This document shows positions 8,655 through 16,863 of a stretch of 64,000 bases of DNA, piece by piece (position 1 is the stretch's first letter; the number at the start of each line of letters is the position of its first letter). The stretch covers positions 310,001 through 374,000 of the forward strand of contig CBDATC010000002.1 in the NCBI GenBank assembly GCA_965199765.1, given 5' to 3'. This stretch comes from JAPOXR01 sp965199765. Lineage in GTDB: Bacteria > Pseudomonadota > Alphaproteobacteria > Rhodobacterales > Rhodobacteraceae. Under the pieces are notes generated by a model. That model was not told the DNA's origin. It made no database searches and worked only from the letters and a program-made list of their open reading frames with translations. The position numbers and the translations under genes were made by a program.

Positions 8655-9799
8655 CAGCCGTCAGCTGAGAATAATCGGCGTGCGATGATCAGTCTCATCA
8701 CCTCATTGGTGCCTTCCAGAATCTGGTGAACGCGCAGATCGCGCACCGTTTTTTCGATGCCGAAATCAGCCAGATAGCCGTAGCCTCCATGCAACTGAAG
8801 ACATTCGTTCGCAACTTTGAAGCCAGTGTCTGTGACCAACCGCTTTGCCATTGCGCAAATGGCAGTCGCATCGGGCTCTCTTCGGTCCAGCTTCCAGGCG
8901 GCTTGCCACAAAAGCGTTCGAGCGGCCTGCAATTCTGTTGCCAAATCCGCTACGCGAAACTGCAGCGCTTGAAACTCAGACAAAGTTTTTCCGAAGGCTC
9001 TGCGCTCCTGCAAATACGCGATTGTTTGATCCAATGCGGCTTGGGCGCCGCCGAGTGAACAAGAGGCGATGTTCAGCCGACCGCTATCCAAACCAGCCAT
9101 CGCATAGCGAAACCCTTTCCCTTCCTGACCTAGCAGGCACTCAGAGGGCACAATGCAGTCATCCATCTGAACCTGGCGCGTGGGTTGCGAACGCCAACCC
9201 ATTTTGTCTTCGAGCCCTCCAAAGGAAAGACCCGGAGTATCGGATTCAACGAAAAGCGCTGAGATTCCTTTGGGAGTTTGGTCGCCGGTCCGGCACATAA
9301 CGATGTATGCATCAGAGTAACCGCCGCCGGATATGAAAGCCTTCGTCCCATTCAATCGCCAGCCGATGTTGGTTTGGGTTGCCCGGGTTTTCAGCGCTGC
9401 CGCATCTGAACCTGAACTTGGCTCTGAAAGACAGTAGGACAAGACTTTGCGCATAGTGACAAAGTCGGAAAACACTCTTTGCTTCAACTCATCGGACCCG
9501 AAATTGTCCAACATCCATACACACATATTGTGGATTGATAAGAATGCGGCAACAGAAGGGCAGGAACGAGCGAGAGCTTCAAAAATCAGCGAAGCATCTA
9601 ATCTCGACAGTCCCGAACCGCCCGATGAGTCACTCGCATTGATTGCGCCCAGCCCAAGTTCGCCCGCTTCGATCCACAGATCGCGGGGGATGGTTCCGTC
9701 TACTTCCCATTGTCGGGCAAACGGAGCGATTTTTTCTTCTCCAAACGCCCGCGCCATTTCCGCAATGGCTGTTTGTTCTTCCGAAAGCGAAAAATCCAT
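8654..9799 (-). CDS. Acyl-CoA dehydrogenase, probably isobutyryl-CoA dehydrogenase
   Basis: This flavoenzyme probably converts isobutyryl-CoA to methacrylyl-CoA, passing electrons to ETF. The 381 residues cover the whole acyl-CoA dehydrogenase fold: an N-terminal helical part, the middle beta domain with the signature SEPSSGSDAAAL near 141-152, and the C-terminal helices with LHGGYGYL near 335. The catalytic Glu is about residue 362 in HQILEGTNE. Substrate assignment rests on the neighbours mmsA, the hydrolase and mmsB. A short-branched-chain acyl-CoA dehydrogenase of wider range is possible. Confidence 0.92.
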   Translation of the reverse strand: MDFSLSEEQTAIAEMARAFGEEKIAPFARQWEVDGTIPRDLWIEAGELGLGAINASDSSGGSGLSRLDASLIFEALARSCPSVAAFLSIHNMCVWMLDNFGSDELKQRVFSDFVTMRKVLSYCLSEPSSGSDAAALKTRATQTNIGWRLNGTKAFISGGGYSDAYIVMCRTGDQTPKGISALFVESDTPGLSFGGLEDKMGWRSQPTRQVQMDDCIVPSECLLGQEGKGFRYAMAGLDSGRLNIASCSLGGAQAALDQTIAYLQERRAFGKTLSEFQALQFRVADLATELQAARTLLWQAAWKLDRREPDATAICAMAKRLVTDTGFKVANECLQLHGGYGYLADFGIEKTVRDLRVHQILEGTNEVMRLIIARRLFSADG

Positions 9800-9837
9800 C
9801 GATATTCGACCGGGGCAGACCGAAAACCGCTACAGGC

Positions 9838-11337
9838 TCAATCTAGGACTGGGAAGTTCAAAATGGCGCCTTCTTTGATGCCGGAAGGCCAGCGCGAAGT
9901 GACTGTTTTTGTGCGTGTATAAAATCGGAATGCGTCCGGCCCGTGCTGATTAAGGTCACCGAACGCCGATTTCTTCCAACCGCCGAATGTATGATACGCC
10001 AGCGGCACGGGAATCGGCACATTGATGCCAACCATGCCAACATTGATGCGATCCGCGAAATCCCGTGCGGTGTCTCCATCCCGGGTGAATATGGCCGTTC
10101 CATTTCCATATTCGTGATCCATCGCAAGACCGATGGCCTCTTCGTACGAACTCGCCCGCACCGTCGACAAAACCGGTCCGAAAATCTCAGTCTTGTAAAT
10201 GTCCATATCCTTTGTGACTTTGTCGAAGAGATGAGGTCCCACAAAAAAACCGTTTTCATATCCCTGTAGGTTGAATCCCCTCCCATCGACCGCTAACTCC
10301 GCGCCCTGCCGCACTCCTGACTCAACCAGATCATGCACGCGTTGTTTGGCATCCGCGGTGATGAGCGGGCCATAGTCCAAATCTTCTCCAGCGGTGTAGG
10401 GTCCGACCTTTAGACCTTCAACTCTTGGAATTAACCGGTCGATCAGCGCATCGGCGGTCTTCTCGCCAACTGGAACCGCCACTGAGACCGCCATGCACCG
10501 CTCGCCAGCTGCGCCGTAACCCGAGCCGATTAACGCGTCGGCCGCCTGATCCAGATCAGCATCCGGCATGACAATCATATGATTCTTGGCGCCGCCGAAA
10601 CATTGGACACGCTTGCCGTTAGCAGAACCCTGTGAAAAAATATACTGTGCGATAGGTGTGGAGCCAACAAAAGCGACCGCGCCGATTTCGGGATGCTGAA
10701 GAATTGCATCCACAGCGACCTTGTCACCGTTTACAACCTGCAGGAGACCCTCCGGCAACCCTGCTTCCATCATGAGTTCCGCCAGCATGATCGGAACACT
10801 TGGGTCGCGTTCCGACGGTTTCAAAATGAAGGCGTTTCCACAAGCGATAGCCGGTGCGAATTTCCACATTGGAATCATGGCAGGGAAATTGAATGGCGTT
10901 ATTCCAGCGACAACACCGACGGGTTGCCGCATCGAGTACATGTCAATTCCGACCCCGGCGCTGTTTGTGAATTCACCTTTGAGGAGATGTGGAGCACCGA
11001 TGCAGAATTCTGCAACGTCAAGTCCTCGCAGAATATCACCTCGAGCGTCAGGCAGCGTCTTGCCGTGTTCACGGGATAGAACTTCCGCCAGCTTGTCCAT
11101 GTCTCTATGCAGAAGCCGTACAAATTCCATCAACACACGGGCCCGTTTTTGTGGATTCGTATTAGCCCAACCCGGTTGAGCCTTCAGGCTCCCTTGAACT
11201 GCTGCGTCGAGTTCCATTGCCGAGGCAAACGGAACACGCGCCTGAATTTCGCCGGTAGCAGGATTAAAGACATCTCCGAATCTACCGGATTGACCCGCTG
11301 CGAGCTTTCCGTTCACAAAGTGGCTGAGTTCCTGCAT
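9838..11337 (-). CDS. mmsA: CoA-acylating methylmalonate-semialdehyde dehydrogenase
   Basis: It oxidises methylmalonate semialdehyde to propionyl-CoA with NAD and CoA, releasing CO2, the last step of the valine branch. The 499 residues show the aldehyde dehydrogenase fold: PFNFPAMIP near 148-156, the cofactor loop FVGSTPIAQ near 223, and the catalytic Cys at about 281 in GERCMAVS. The fingerprint GAKNH near 249-253 is typical of the MMSDH subfamily. The ATG at 11337 is preceded by GGAG about nine bases away. It is the first gene of the operon, with 38 bases to the acyl-CoA dehydrogenase gene. Confidence 0.95.
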   Translation of the reverse strand: MQELSHFVNGKLAAGQSGRFGDVFNPATGEIQARVPFASAMELDAAVQGSLKAQPGWANTNPQKRARVLMEFVRLLHRDMDKLAEVLSREHGKTLPDARGDILRGLDVAEFCIGAPHLLKGEFTNSAGVGIDMYSMRQPVGVVAGITPFNFPAMIPMWKFAPAIACGNAFILKPSERDPSVPIMLAELMMEAGLPEGLLQVVNGDKVAVDAILQHPEIGAVAFVGSTPIAQYIFSQGSANGKRVQCFGGAKNHMIVMPDADLDQAADALIGSGYGAAGERCMAVSVAVPVGEKTADALIDRLIPRVEGLKVGPYTAGEDLDYGPLITADAKQRVHDLVESGVRQGAELAVDGRGFNLQGYENGFFVGPHLFDKVTKDMDIYKTEIFGPVLSTVRASSYEEAIGLAMDHEYGNGTAIFTRDGDTARDFADRINVGMVGINVPIPVPLAYHTFGGWKKSAFGDLNQHGPDAFRFYTRTKTVTSRWPSGIKEGAILNFPVLD

Positions 11338-11809
11338 GTTATGCGCTCCCGAACACTGTCTGGCTCAAAATTCAAAGCCGTTTACTACCAACACCGGCAA
11401 TTTAGAGCAATTTAATTCTAATATGACTGGACAACTGAGGACATTGATTCAGCGTCCGCTAAAATCCAAGCCCGTCATTTTGCAAGCGTTCAGCTTGAAC
11501 GGACGATGATTGAGTATGATTCACTCATCAGATTGATAACTGGCAAATTCGCAAAATTCAAACTGCTAGAATTGACGAATCCGAAGCTGGATTTTGGATG
11601 GAAAAACAGACCAAGTTCCACCATCTTCGGCAAACACGGTAGAATGGAAGCATGACGCGGGAGCGGCGGTAAGCAGCTTTCCGGACAGCCATCGCGGACC
11701 ATTGAGCGCCTTGATGCCACTTTATTCGCAATCCTCCTCGATTTATTAGAGTGCATCGCCCGATCAGGCAGCCACCCTGCGGATTGTTTAAATTTCCTTG
11801 AGGGAATCC
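11338..11809. other. Divergent intergenic region, mmsA / sodium channel
   Basis: This 472-base gap separates the valine operon from the channel gene and should hold both promoters. No reading frame here looks protein-coding: the longest one, on the minus strand, runs into the channel gene and has no recognisable family. I see no strong terminator, tRNA or riboswitch-like fold. Confidence 0.5.
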
Positions 11810-12592
11810 ATGATAAAACTCCAAGAAAGAGCCCAGCATCTATGTGAGTCCACTCCCTTACGAGTTGTTGTGCTGTCAAATATCATTTTCAACGCCATCC
11901 TCCTGGGATTCGAAACCTCGGATTCGATCATGGCCTCCTTCGGCTCCGTGGTTCAGACTCTCAATACAATTTGCCTGGCTCTATTCGCTGTCGAATTGAC
12001 GCTTAAACTGTTTGCCTATCAAGCGCGGTTCTTTAGGGACGGTTGGAATTGTTTTGACTTCATTGTCGTCACCGCCGCCTTCATGCCTGCATTTGATGGA
12101 ATTGCCGTCCTGCGGGTGTTGCGCATCCTGCTGGTGCTGCGCATCACTTCAGTATTTCCAGCATTGCGGCGGGTGGTCGAGAGTCTGATTCGCTCGCTGC
12201 CGGGAATTTTGTCGGTTTTGGTTTTGCTCGCAATTATATTTTTTATTAGTTCAGTCTTTGCTACGTCGATTTATAAAGAAAATTTTCCTCAATGGTTCGG
12301 GTCATTGGGTGAAAGCGCGTTTACTCTCTTTCAAATCATGACTCTGGAAGCATGGTCCTTTGAAATTGTGCGCCCAGTGTCAGAGCTTCACCCATTCGCC
12401 TGGGTTTTCTTCATTGCCTTTATCCTGGCTACGAGCTTCGCTGTGCTAAACCTCATTGTGGGTCTTATCGTCAATTCATTTCAAGTGACGCATTTTAATG
12501 AAGAAATGAAGCGAGATGACGCCCAGCACGCCGAATTGCTTGCACGCATCGATGCCTTGGAAGCGCTAATCAGAGAAAACCGCAGACTATGA
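11810..12592 (+). CDS. Bacterial voltage-gated sodium channel (NaChBac family), unusual S4 and filter
   Basis: Four copies of this inner-membrane protein would form a voltage-gated Na+ channel, known in marine and alkaliphilic bacteria for Na+ homeostasis and motility. The 260 residues contain six membrane segments: S1 at about 18-34, S2 50-70, S3 81-93, S4 98-112, S5 131-152, S6 197-222. A C-terminal coiled coil spans about 229-260. The filter is TLEAWS at 178-183, against the usual TLESWS. In S4 the arginines are at 102, 105 and 111, while position 108, where the third gating Arg is expected, is Leu. The ATG at 11810 is chosen because GAGGGA lies just upstream; a TTG at 11798 is in frame. 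An IS256 relic follows downstream. Confidence 0.92.
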   Translation: MIKLQERAQHLCESTPLRVVVLSNIIFNAILLGFETSDSIMASFGSVVQTLNTICLALFAVELTLKLFAYQARFFRDGWNCFDFIVVTAAFMPAFDGIAVLRVLRILLVLRITSVFPALRRVVESLIRSLPGILSVLVLLAIIFFISSVFATSIYKENFPQWFGSLGESAFTLFQIMTLEAWSFEIVRPVSELHPFAWVFFIAFILATSFAVLNLIVGLIVNSFQVTHFNEEMKRDDAQHAELLARIDALEALIRENRRL

Positions 12593-12730
12593 AGCTGTCG
12601 ACGGTTCAACCGGTGTCCGCGAGTGTCGACGTGATCTGGACTTCATCATGAAGAGCGCGGTGCACCGGGCATTTTTCAGCAAACGCCAAAGGCCCACTGC
12701 GCTGCTCCGCATTCAATTGCCCTTTCAAAG

Positions 12731-13025
12731 GCAGTGCCCAGAATCTTTCGCACTTTCAGTCATGCGACGGCGGCTCCGTTATGTCGAAGTTTCATCTCGC
12801 GCATCGGATCCAATTTCATATGCTTTCGCGTGCTCCACTGTGTGCCGGCGACGTGTTTCAACCTGGCCGCATCCAGGAAGAGACAGGATTGACCATCGGG
12901 AAAGACCCCAGCGTCCCCTGGATCTTCTCTTCGACCGGATCAGCCGCCTTGTTCAACCCCATGGAACGCAGTCCGGCAACCACAGCCCCGGTTTTCCCGA
13001 CCGCCGTTTCTCGGTATTTTTGCCT
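12731..13025 (-). mobile_element. IS256-family transposase relic A (3' end, internal deletion)
   Basis: Read on the minus strand, this segment aligns with the relic at 52945-53382. It runs from the KAEAVVAELR-like region through the C-terminus to the terminal sequence next to 12731. An internal stretch of about 100 bases is missing, including the block that encodes NPLERLM in the other copies, and the frame is broken after the deletion. The terminal bases read GCAGTGCCCAGAATC against GGTAGTGTCCAGAATC at 24674. It cannot make transposase. It lies just before the promoter of the catabolic locus. Confidence 0.75.
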
Positions 13026-13115
13026 CATAGCCGGATTCGATCATACCTCCAGCCCACGCTGAAGTGGAGTGATAACGAAATAAATTTCACTTTTTGAAAA
13101 ATCTATTGCTTTTTG

Positions 13116-13145
13116 TTGACGGGATGCATTGCGTTCCACTATAAA
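13116..13145 (+). promoter_or_regulatory. Sigma-70 promoter of the sugar/polyol locus
   Basis: The -35 box TTGACG (13116-13121) and -10 box TATAAA (13140-13145) are separated by 18 bases. Transcription should begin near 13152, about 100 bases before the start of the binding-protein gene. It is the best promoter match I see in the accessory region. An inverted repeat at 13154-13184 overlaps the expected start point, suggesting repression by the SorC-family regulator of the same locus. Confidence 0.6.
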
Positions 13146-13153
13146 TTTGCCAT

Positions 13154-13184
13154 GCAACAAAATACGCATATTGAAATTTATTGC
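13154..13184. promoter_or_regulatory. Imperfect inverted repeat, probable operator
   Basis: The arms GCAACAAAAT (13154-13163) and AATTTATTGC (13175-13184) pair at 8 of 10 positions around an 11-base centre. The element begins about where transcription should start, a typical place for a repressor site. SorC/EryD-type regulators bind long AT-rich dyads, so the SorC gene at 16864 is the obvious candidate. This link is inferred from position only. Confidence 0.4.
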
Positions 13185-13249
13185 GTAGATGAAGCTATAC
13201 TGGAACTCGATGTCCCGAACGATGGGCGGGCAAATAATGGAGGAAACCA

Positions 13250-14260
13250 ATGTGCTCTTTGAAACTAAACCGCGTTTTTACGATTGCAGCTCTTGCTGGC
13301 AGCGTTGCGGCAACCGCCTCAGCCGAAGGAATTATGTGCGAACCGGGTGAAACATATTTTATGAACGTCATGGTCTCGGGCCATCCCTATTGGGTGCCGG
13401 TGTATCAAGGATTCAAACAAGCCGCCGATGCTTTTGGGTGCGAAACCGTTTTCTCTGGCACACCAGATTATGATATCACCAAACAAATCGCATCATTCGA
13501 GCAAGATCTGGTGAAGTCTCCCGCAGGCGTCCTGCTGCATCCTATGCAGTCGGATCCGTTCATCGAGCCGATCAACCGTGCGATTGACAGCGGCATCGAA
13601 GTCGTGACCTTTGCTGCCGACAGTCCGAATTCAAACCGTACCTCCTATATCACATCCGACAATCTGGCGGAGGCCAAGTTCGCCGCCGAGGAGATTGTCA
13701 AACAAGTGGGAGATAGCGCGGAATACGCGGTGTTGGAAAATCCCGGCCAATCCAACCATGATCTGCGCGTGACGGCTTTGATCGCCTATATGGAGGAGAA
13801 TTATCCAAACATGACACTGGTCGGCCGTCAGGCGAGCAATCAGGACAGCAACGCCGCTTACCGCGCTACGGCGTCGATCATTCAAGCAAATCCCAATATC
13901 GCCGCGATGTGGATCCCCGAAGCAGGCTCGGCCGAAGGTGCGGTGGCTGCCAAACTCGAGGCGAATTCGAACATGCTGATCATGCATGCGGATGTGACGC
14001 CCACGACGTTGGAACATATCAAGGCGGGTAATATCCACATGTCGTTGAATCCAAATCAGGGTGTGCAAGGGTTTATGGGTTTTATCGCGGTGCATCTAGC
14101 CAACCGGTCAGAGCTTTTCGATCCGTTCAACGACTGGAAGACTTCGGGATTCAATCCGGTTCAGATCCCGTTTATGGATAATGGCTTTGCTGTGATCACT
14201 AAGGAGAACGCAGACAGCTTTGATCTGAACGTCTATATGGAAGGTCGCGATCCGAACTGA
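13250..14260 (+). CDS. Sugar ABC transporter, periplasmic binding protein
   Basis: This is the substrate-receptor of the ABC importer encoded next to it, of the ribose/rhamnose/AI-2 receptor family (Peripla_BP_4). The 336 residues begin with a signal peptide, with cleavage likely after ATASA near residue 25. The two-lobed fold starts at NVMVSGHPYW and includes the segment AGVLLHPMQSDPF near 89-101. A GGAGG ribosome site lies seven bases before the ATG. The substrate cannot be read from sequence; a small polyol or ketose is suggested by the downstream enzymes. Between this gene and the ATPase gene, ATCAGG (14292-14297) and CCTGAT (14311-14316) could form a weak intercistronic hairpin. Confidence 0.93.
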   Translation: MCSLKLNRVFTIAALAGSVAATASAEGIMCEPGETYFMNVMVSGHPYWVPVYQGFKQAADAFGCETVFSGTPDYDITKQIASFEQDLVKSPAGVLLHPMQSDPFIEPINRAIDSGIEVVTFAADSPNSNRTSYITSDNLAEAKFAAEEIVKQVGDSAEYAVLENPGQSNHDLRVTALIAYMEENYPNMTLVGRQASNQDSNAAYRATASIIQANPNIAAMWIPEAGSAEGAVAAKLEANSNMLIMHADVTPTTLEHIKAGNIHMSLNPNQGVQGFMGFIAVHLANRSELFDPFNDWKTSGFNPVQIPFMDNGFAVITKENADSFDLNVYMEGRDPN

Positions 14261-14342
14261 TCGCCTAGAAATCCACTGCGCTGCTCCGTCGATCAGGCGG
14301 GGCGGCGCTTCCTGATTTAAAGAGGCCGAAAGAAACCGTTCC

Positions 14343-15854
14343 ATGCGGCATGACCTGATCCTCAGAATCTCGAAGCTCAGCAAATCCTTCGGACCGGTGA
14401 AAGCGTTGCGTAACGTTGATTTTGAACTGCGCAGGGGAGAAATCCATGCGATCGCCGGCGAAAACGGTGCTGGAAAATCGACTTTGATGAATGTGATCGA
14501 CGGGATTTTGCAGCCGGATAGCGGCGAAATCATTCTTGATGGCAATCCGGTCTCGATAAATTCACCGTCGATGGCGCAGCAAATGGGCATCGGTTTTGTT
14601 CATCAGGAGATCGCGCTGTGCCCGGATGTATCGGTGGCCGAGAACATTTTTATGGCCAAGACGAACATCAGCAAGGCGTGGCTGATGGATTACAAGAAGC
14701 TCGAGCGGGAAGCCAAAAAAGTGTTTCGGCAGCTCAGCAACATTGATCCGTCGGTCTTGGTTCGGGATTTATCGATTTCAAACCAGCAGCTGGTCGAAAT
14801 CGCCAAAGCGCTCACTCTGGATTGCCGAATTCTGATCCTCGATGAGCCGACAGCCGCGCTGACCCAAAGCGAAGCTCAAACCCTGTTCGGAATCATGCGC
14901 GATCTAGCGGATCGGGAAATTTCGATTATTTTCATCTCACACCGAATGCTCGAGATTTTCGACAATTGCGACCGTGTCTCGGTGTTTCGCGATGGACAGC
15001 GTATCGTCACAAGCGCGGTATCAGAAATGGAACCAAGCGATGTGGTCAAGGCCATGGTCGGACGGGTGATCGACAATCTGTATCCCGCGAAACGCACCGA
15101 GGCCGAAATATCAGACGAGATAATCCTCGATGTTCGAAACCTGACCGAGGCGAAGCGGTTCCAAAACGTGTCCTTTACACTGCGTAAAGGTGAGATTCTG
15201 GGCATCGCTGGACTGATCGGCGCCGGACGCAGTGAAATTGCCAAGGGCGTCTGTAAACTCGAAGGTGATGTGACCGGCGAGGTTTGGCTTCACGGAGAAC
15301 AGCTGAATCTGCTGAGTTACCAGGACAGCATAGCGAACGGGGTAGTGTATCTATCGGAGGACCGCAAAGGAGATGGGGTTTTCTTGGACTTGCCGATCTC
15401 AGCCAACGTGTCGGCCTTAAAGCTTGAACAGGTTGCCAATGCCATCGGTCTGATTCAGTCTGACGCGGAAGAGATCCAAGCCGAACAGATCGGCCGCAAG
15501 CTGAACCTGAAGTATGGAGCGCTCTCGCACCCGGTTTCGTCTCTTTCCGGCGGCAATCAACAGAAGGTGGCATTGGCCAAAATGCTGTCCGTTAGCCCCC
15601 GACTGATCTTTCTCGACGAACCGACCCGAGGAGTCGATGTAGGCGCGAAGTCCGAAATTCACCGTATTCTGCGCGAGCTGGCAAGGAACGGCGTCGGAAT
15701 CATCATCATCTCCTCGGAGATGCCCGAATTGATCGGTGTCTGCGACCGGGTGGTGGTGGTGCGCGAGGGACGGGTCAGCGGTGAGCTATCAGGCGAGGAG
15801 CTGACGGAAGAAAACATTATGCACCTGGCTTCAGTCATGGCGGCAGCCGCATGA
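14343..15854 (+). CDS. Sugar ABC transporter, double ATPase (RbsA type)
   Basis: This cytoplasmic protein powers the importer. The 503 residues contain two ABC modules in tandem, as in RbsA, XylG and LsrA. The first has Walker A GENGAGKS at 39-46 and Walker B LILDEPTAAL near 160. The second has a degenerate Walker A, GLIGAGRS, near 285, which is normal in this family, and the signature LSGGNQQKV near 400. It overlaps the permease gene by four bases (ATGA), so the two are coupled. Confidence 0.95.
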   Translation: MRHDLILRISKLSKSFGPVKALRNVDFELRRGEIHAIAGENGAGKSTLMNVIDGILQPDSGEIILDGNPVSINSPSMAQQMGIGFVHQEIALCPDVSVAENIFMAKTNISKAWLMDYKKLEREAKKVFRQLSNIDPSVLVRDLSISNQQLVEIAKALTLDCRILILDEPTAALTQSEAQTLFGIMRDLADREISIIFISHRMLEIFDNCDRVSVFRDGQRIVTSAVSEMEPSDVVKAMVGRVIDNLYPAKRTEAEISDEIILDVRNLTEAKRFQNVSFTLRKGEILGIAGLIGAGRSEIAKGVCKLEGDVTGEVWLHGEQLNLLSYQDSIANGVVYLSEDRKGDGVFLDLPISANVSALKLEQVANAIGLIQSDAEEIQAEQIGRKLNLKYGALSHPVSSLSGGNQQKVALAKMLSVSPRLIFLDEPTRGVDVGAKSEIHRILRELARNGVGIIIISSEMPELIGVCDRVVVVREGRVSGELSGEELTEENIMHLASVMAAAA

Positions 15855-16861
15855 ATATAGAGAACAAACCGGTGGAGCTGCCGCGTCCCGAACTCGACAA
15901 AATCGAAGGCGCGCAGCCGATCATTCGGCTGTTCAGAATGCGGGAAACCGGTCTGATCGTGATTATCCTGGCACTGATCGTGGTTATGTCTTTCGCATCG
16001 CCGTACTTTCTGACTTGGGCCAATATGCGTGCCATGTCCATGGCTTTCGCAGTGGATGGCCTTTTGGTGGTCGGAATGACCATTCTGCTGATTTCCGGCG
16101 GTATAGATCTATCGGTGGGTTCGGTTACCGCATTCGCGATGGTGATCGCCGGCTGGCTATTCCTCCGCGGGTTCGATCCATGGGCTGCATCAGCCATATC
16201 CATCGCGATCTGCAGCGGTATCGGCGCATGCATGGGTTTTTTCGTAACCCGGGTAGGGCTGCATCATTTCATCGTATCGCTGGCCTTTATGGTCATCGCG
16301 CGCGGCGCGTGTCTGCTGTTCACCGGCGGACGTCCCTTGGGACTCTATACCTTACCTCCCGAATTTAAATTCATCGGACAGGGGTCGATCGGACCGATTC
16401 CGGTCGTTGTCATCATCTTTCTGGTCTTCGTGATCATCTTTGATTTCATGCTGCGCAGAACAACGATGTTCCGTAAAGTGTATTATACAGGCAGCAACGA
16501 AAAGGCCGCTGCTTATTCGGGCATACGCACCAAGAAAGTCATCTTTCTGACCACGACGCTGTGTTCTACGCTCTGCGGAGTCGCAGGAATCATTTACATG
16601 GCCCGGTTCGGTTCGGCTCAGCCAACCTTCGGCTTAGGACTTGAACTGACGATCATCGCTGCGGCAGTGATCGGAGGCGCTAGCCTGAATGGCGGTTCCG
16701 GTTCGATACTCGGAGCCATCCTCGGCGTGATCTTGTTATCTCTTGTATCAAGTTCGCTGGCTTTGCTGGATGTGTCTGTCTACTGGCAGGATATTATTCG
16801 CGGTTCAATCCTTTTAAGCGCGGTGACCATAGATCACTACCTCAGCAAGAAACGAAGATAA
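15851..16861 (+). CDS. Sugar ABC transporter, permease (RbsC type)
   Basis: This is the membrane component of the importer. The 336 residues hold many hydrophobic segments and the family hallmark LISGGIDLSVGS near 80-91. Only one permease gene is present, so a homodimer is expected, as for RbsC, unlike the LsrC/LsrD pair. The C-terminus ends in a basic tail (KKRR). The regulator gene follows after two bases. Confidence 0.95.
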   Translation: MNIENKPVELPRPELDKIEGAQPIIRLFRMRETGLIVIILALIVVMSFASPYFLTWANMRAMSMAFAVDGLLVVGMTILLISGGIDLSVGSVTAFAMVIAGWLFLRGFDPWAASAISIAICSGIGACMGFFVTRVGLHHFIVSLAFMVIARGACLLFTGGRPLGLYTLPPEFKFIGQGSIGPIPVVVIIFLVFVIIFDFMLRRTTMFRKVYYTGSNEKAAAYSGIRTKKVIFLTTTLCSTLCGVAGIIYMARFGSAQPTFGLGLELTIIAAAVIGGASLNGGSGSILGAILGVILLSLVSSSLALLDVSVYWQDIIRGSILLSAVTIDHYLSKKRR

Positions 16862-16863
16862 AA

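Larger units (their letters stand above)
12593..13249. other. Intergenic region with IS256 relic and catabolic-locus promoter
   Basis: These 657 bases contain no intact gene. 12593-12730 shows nothing recognisable. 12731-13025 is a decayed IS256-family 3' end on the minus strand. 13026-13249 is AT-rich and carries the promoter and probable operator of the sugar/polyol locus, plus a small inverted repeat, TTTCA (13085-13089) and TGAAA (13095-13099), upstream of the -35 box. Confidence 0.7.

Noticed and set aside
11490..11879. 129-codon minus-strand frame upstream of the sodium channel
   Set aside because: It overlaps the channel start, has no recognisable family and no ribosome site.
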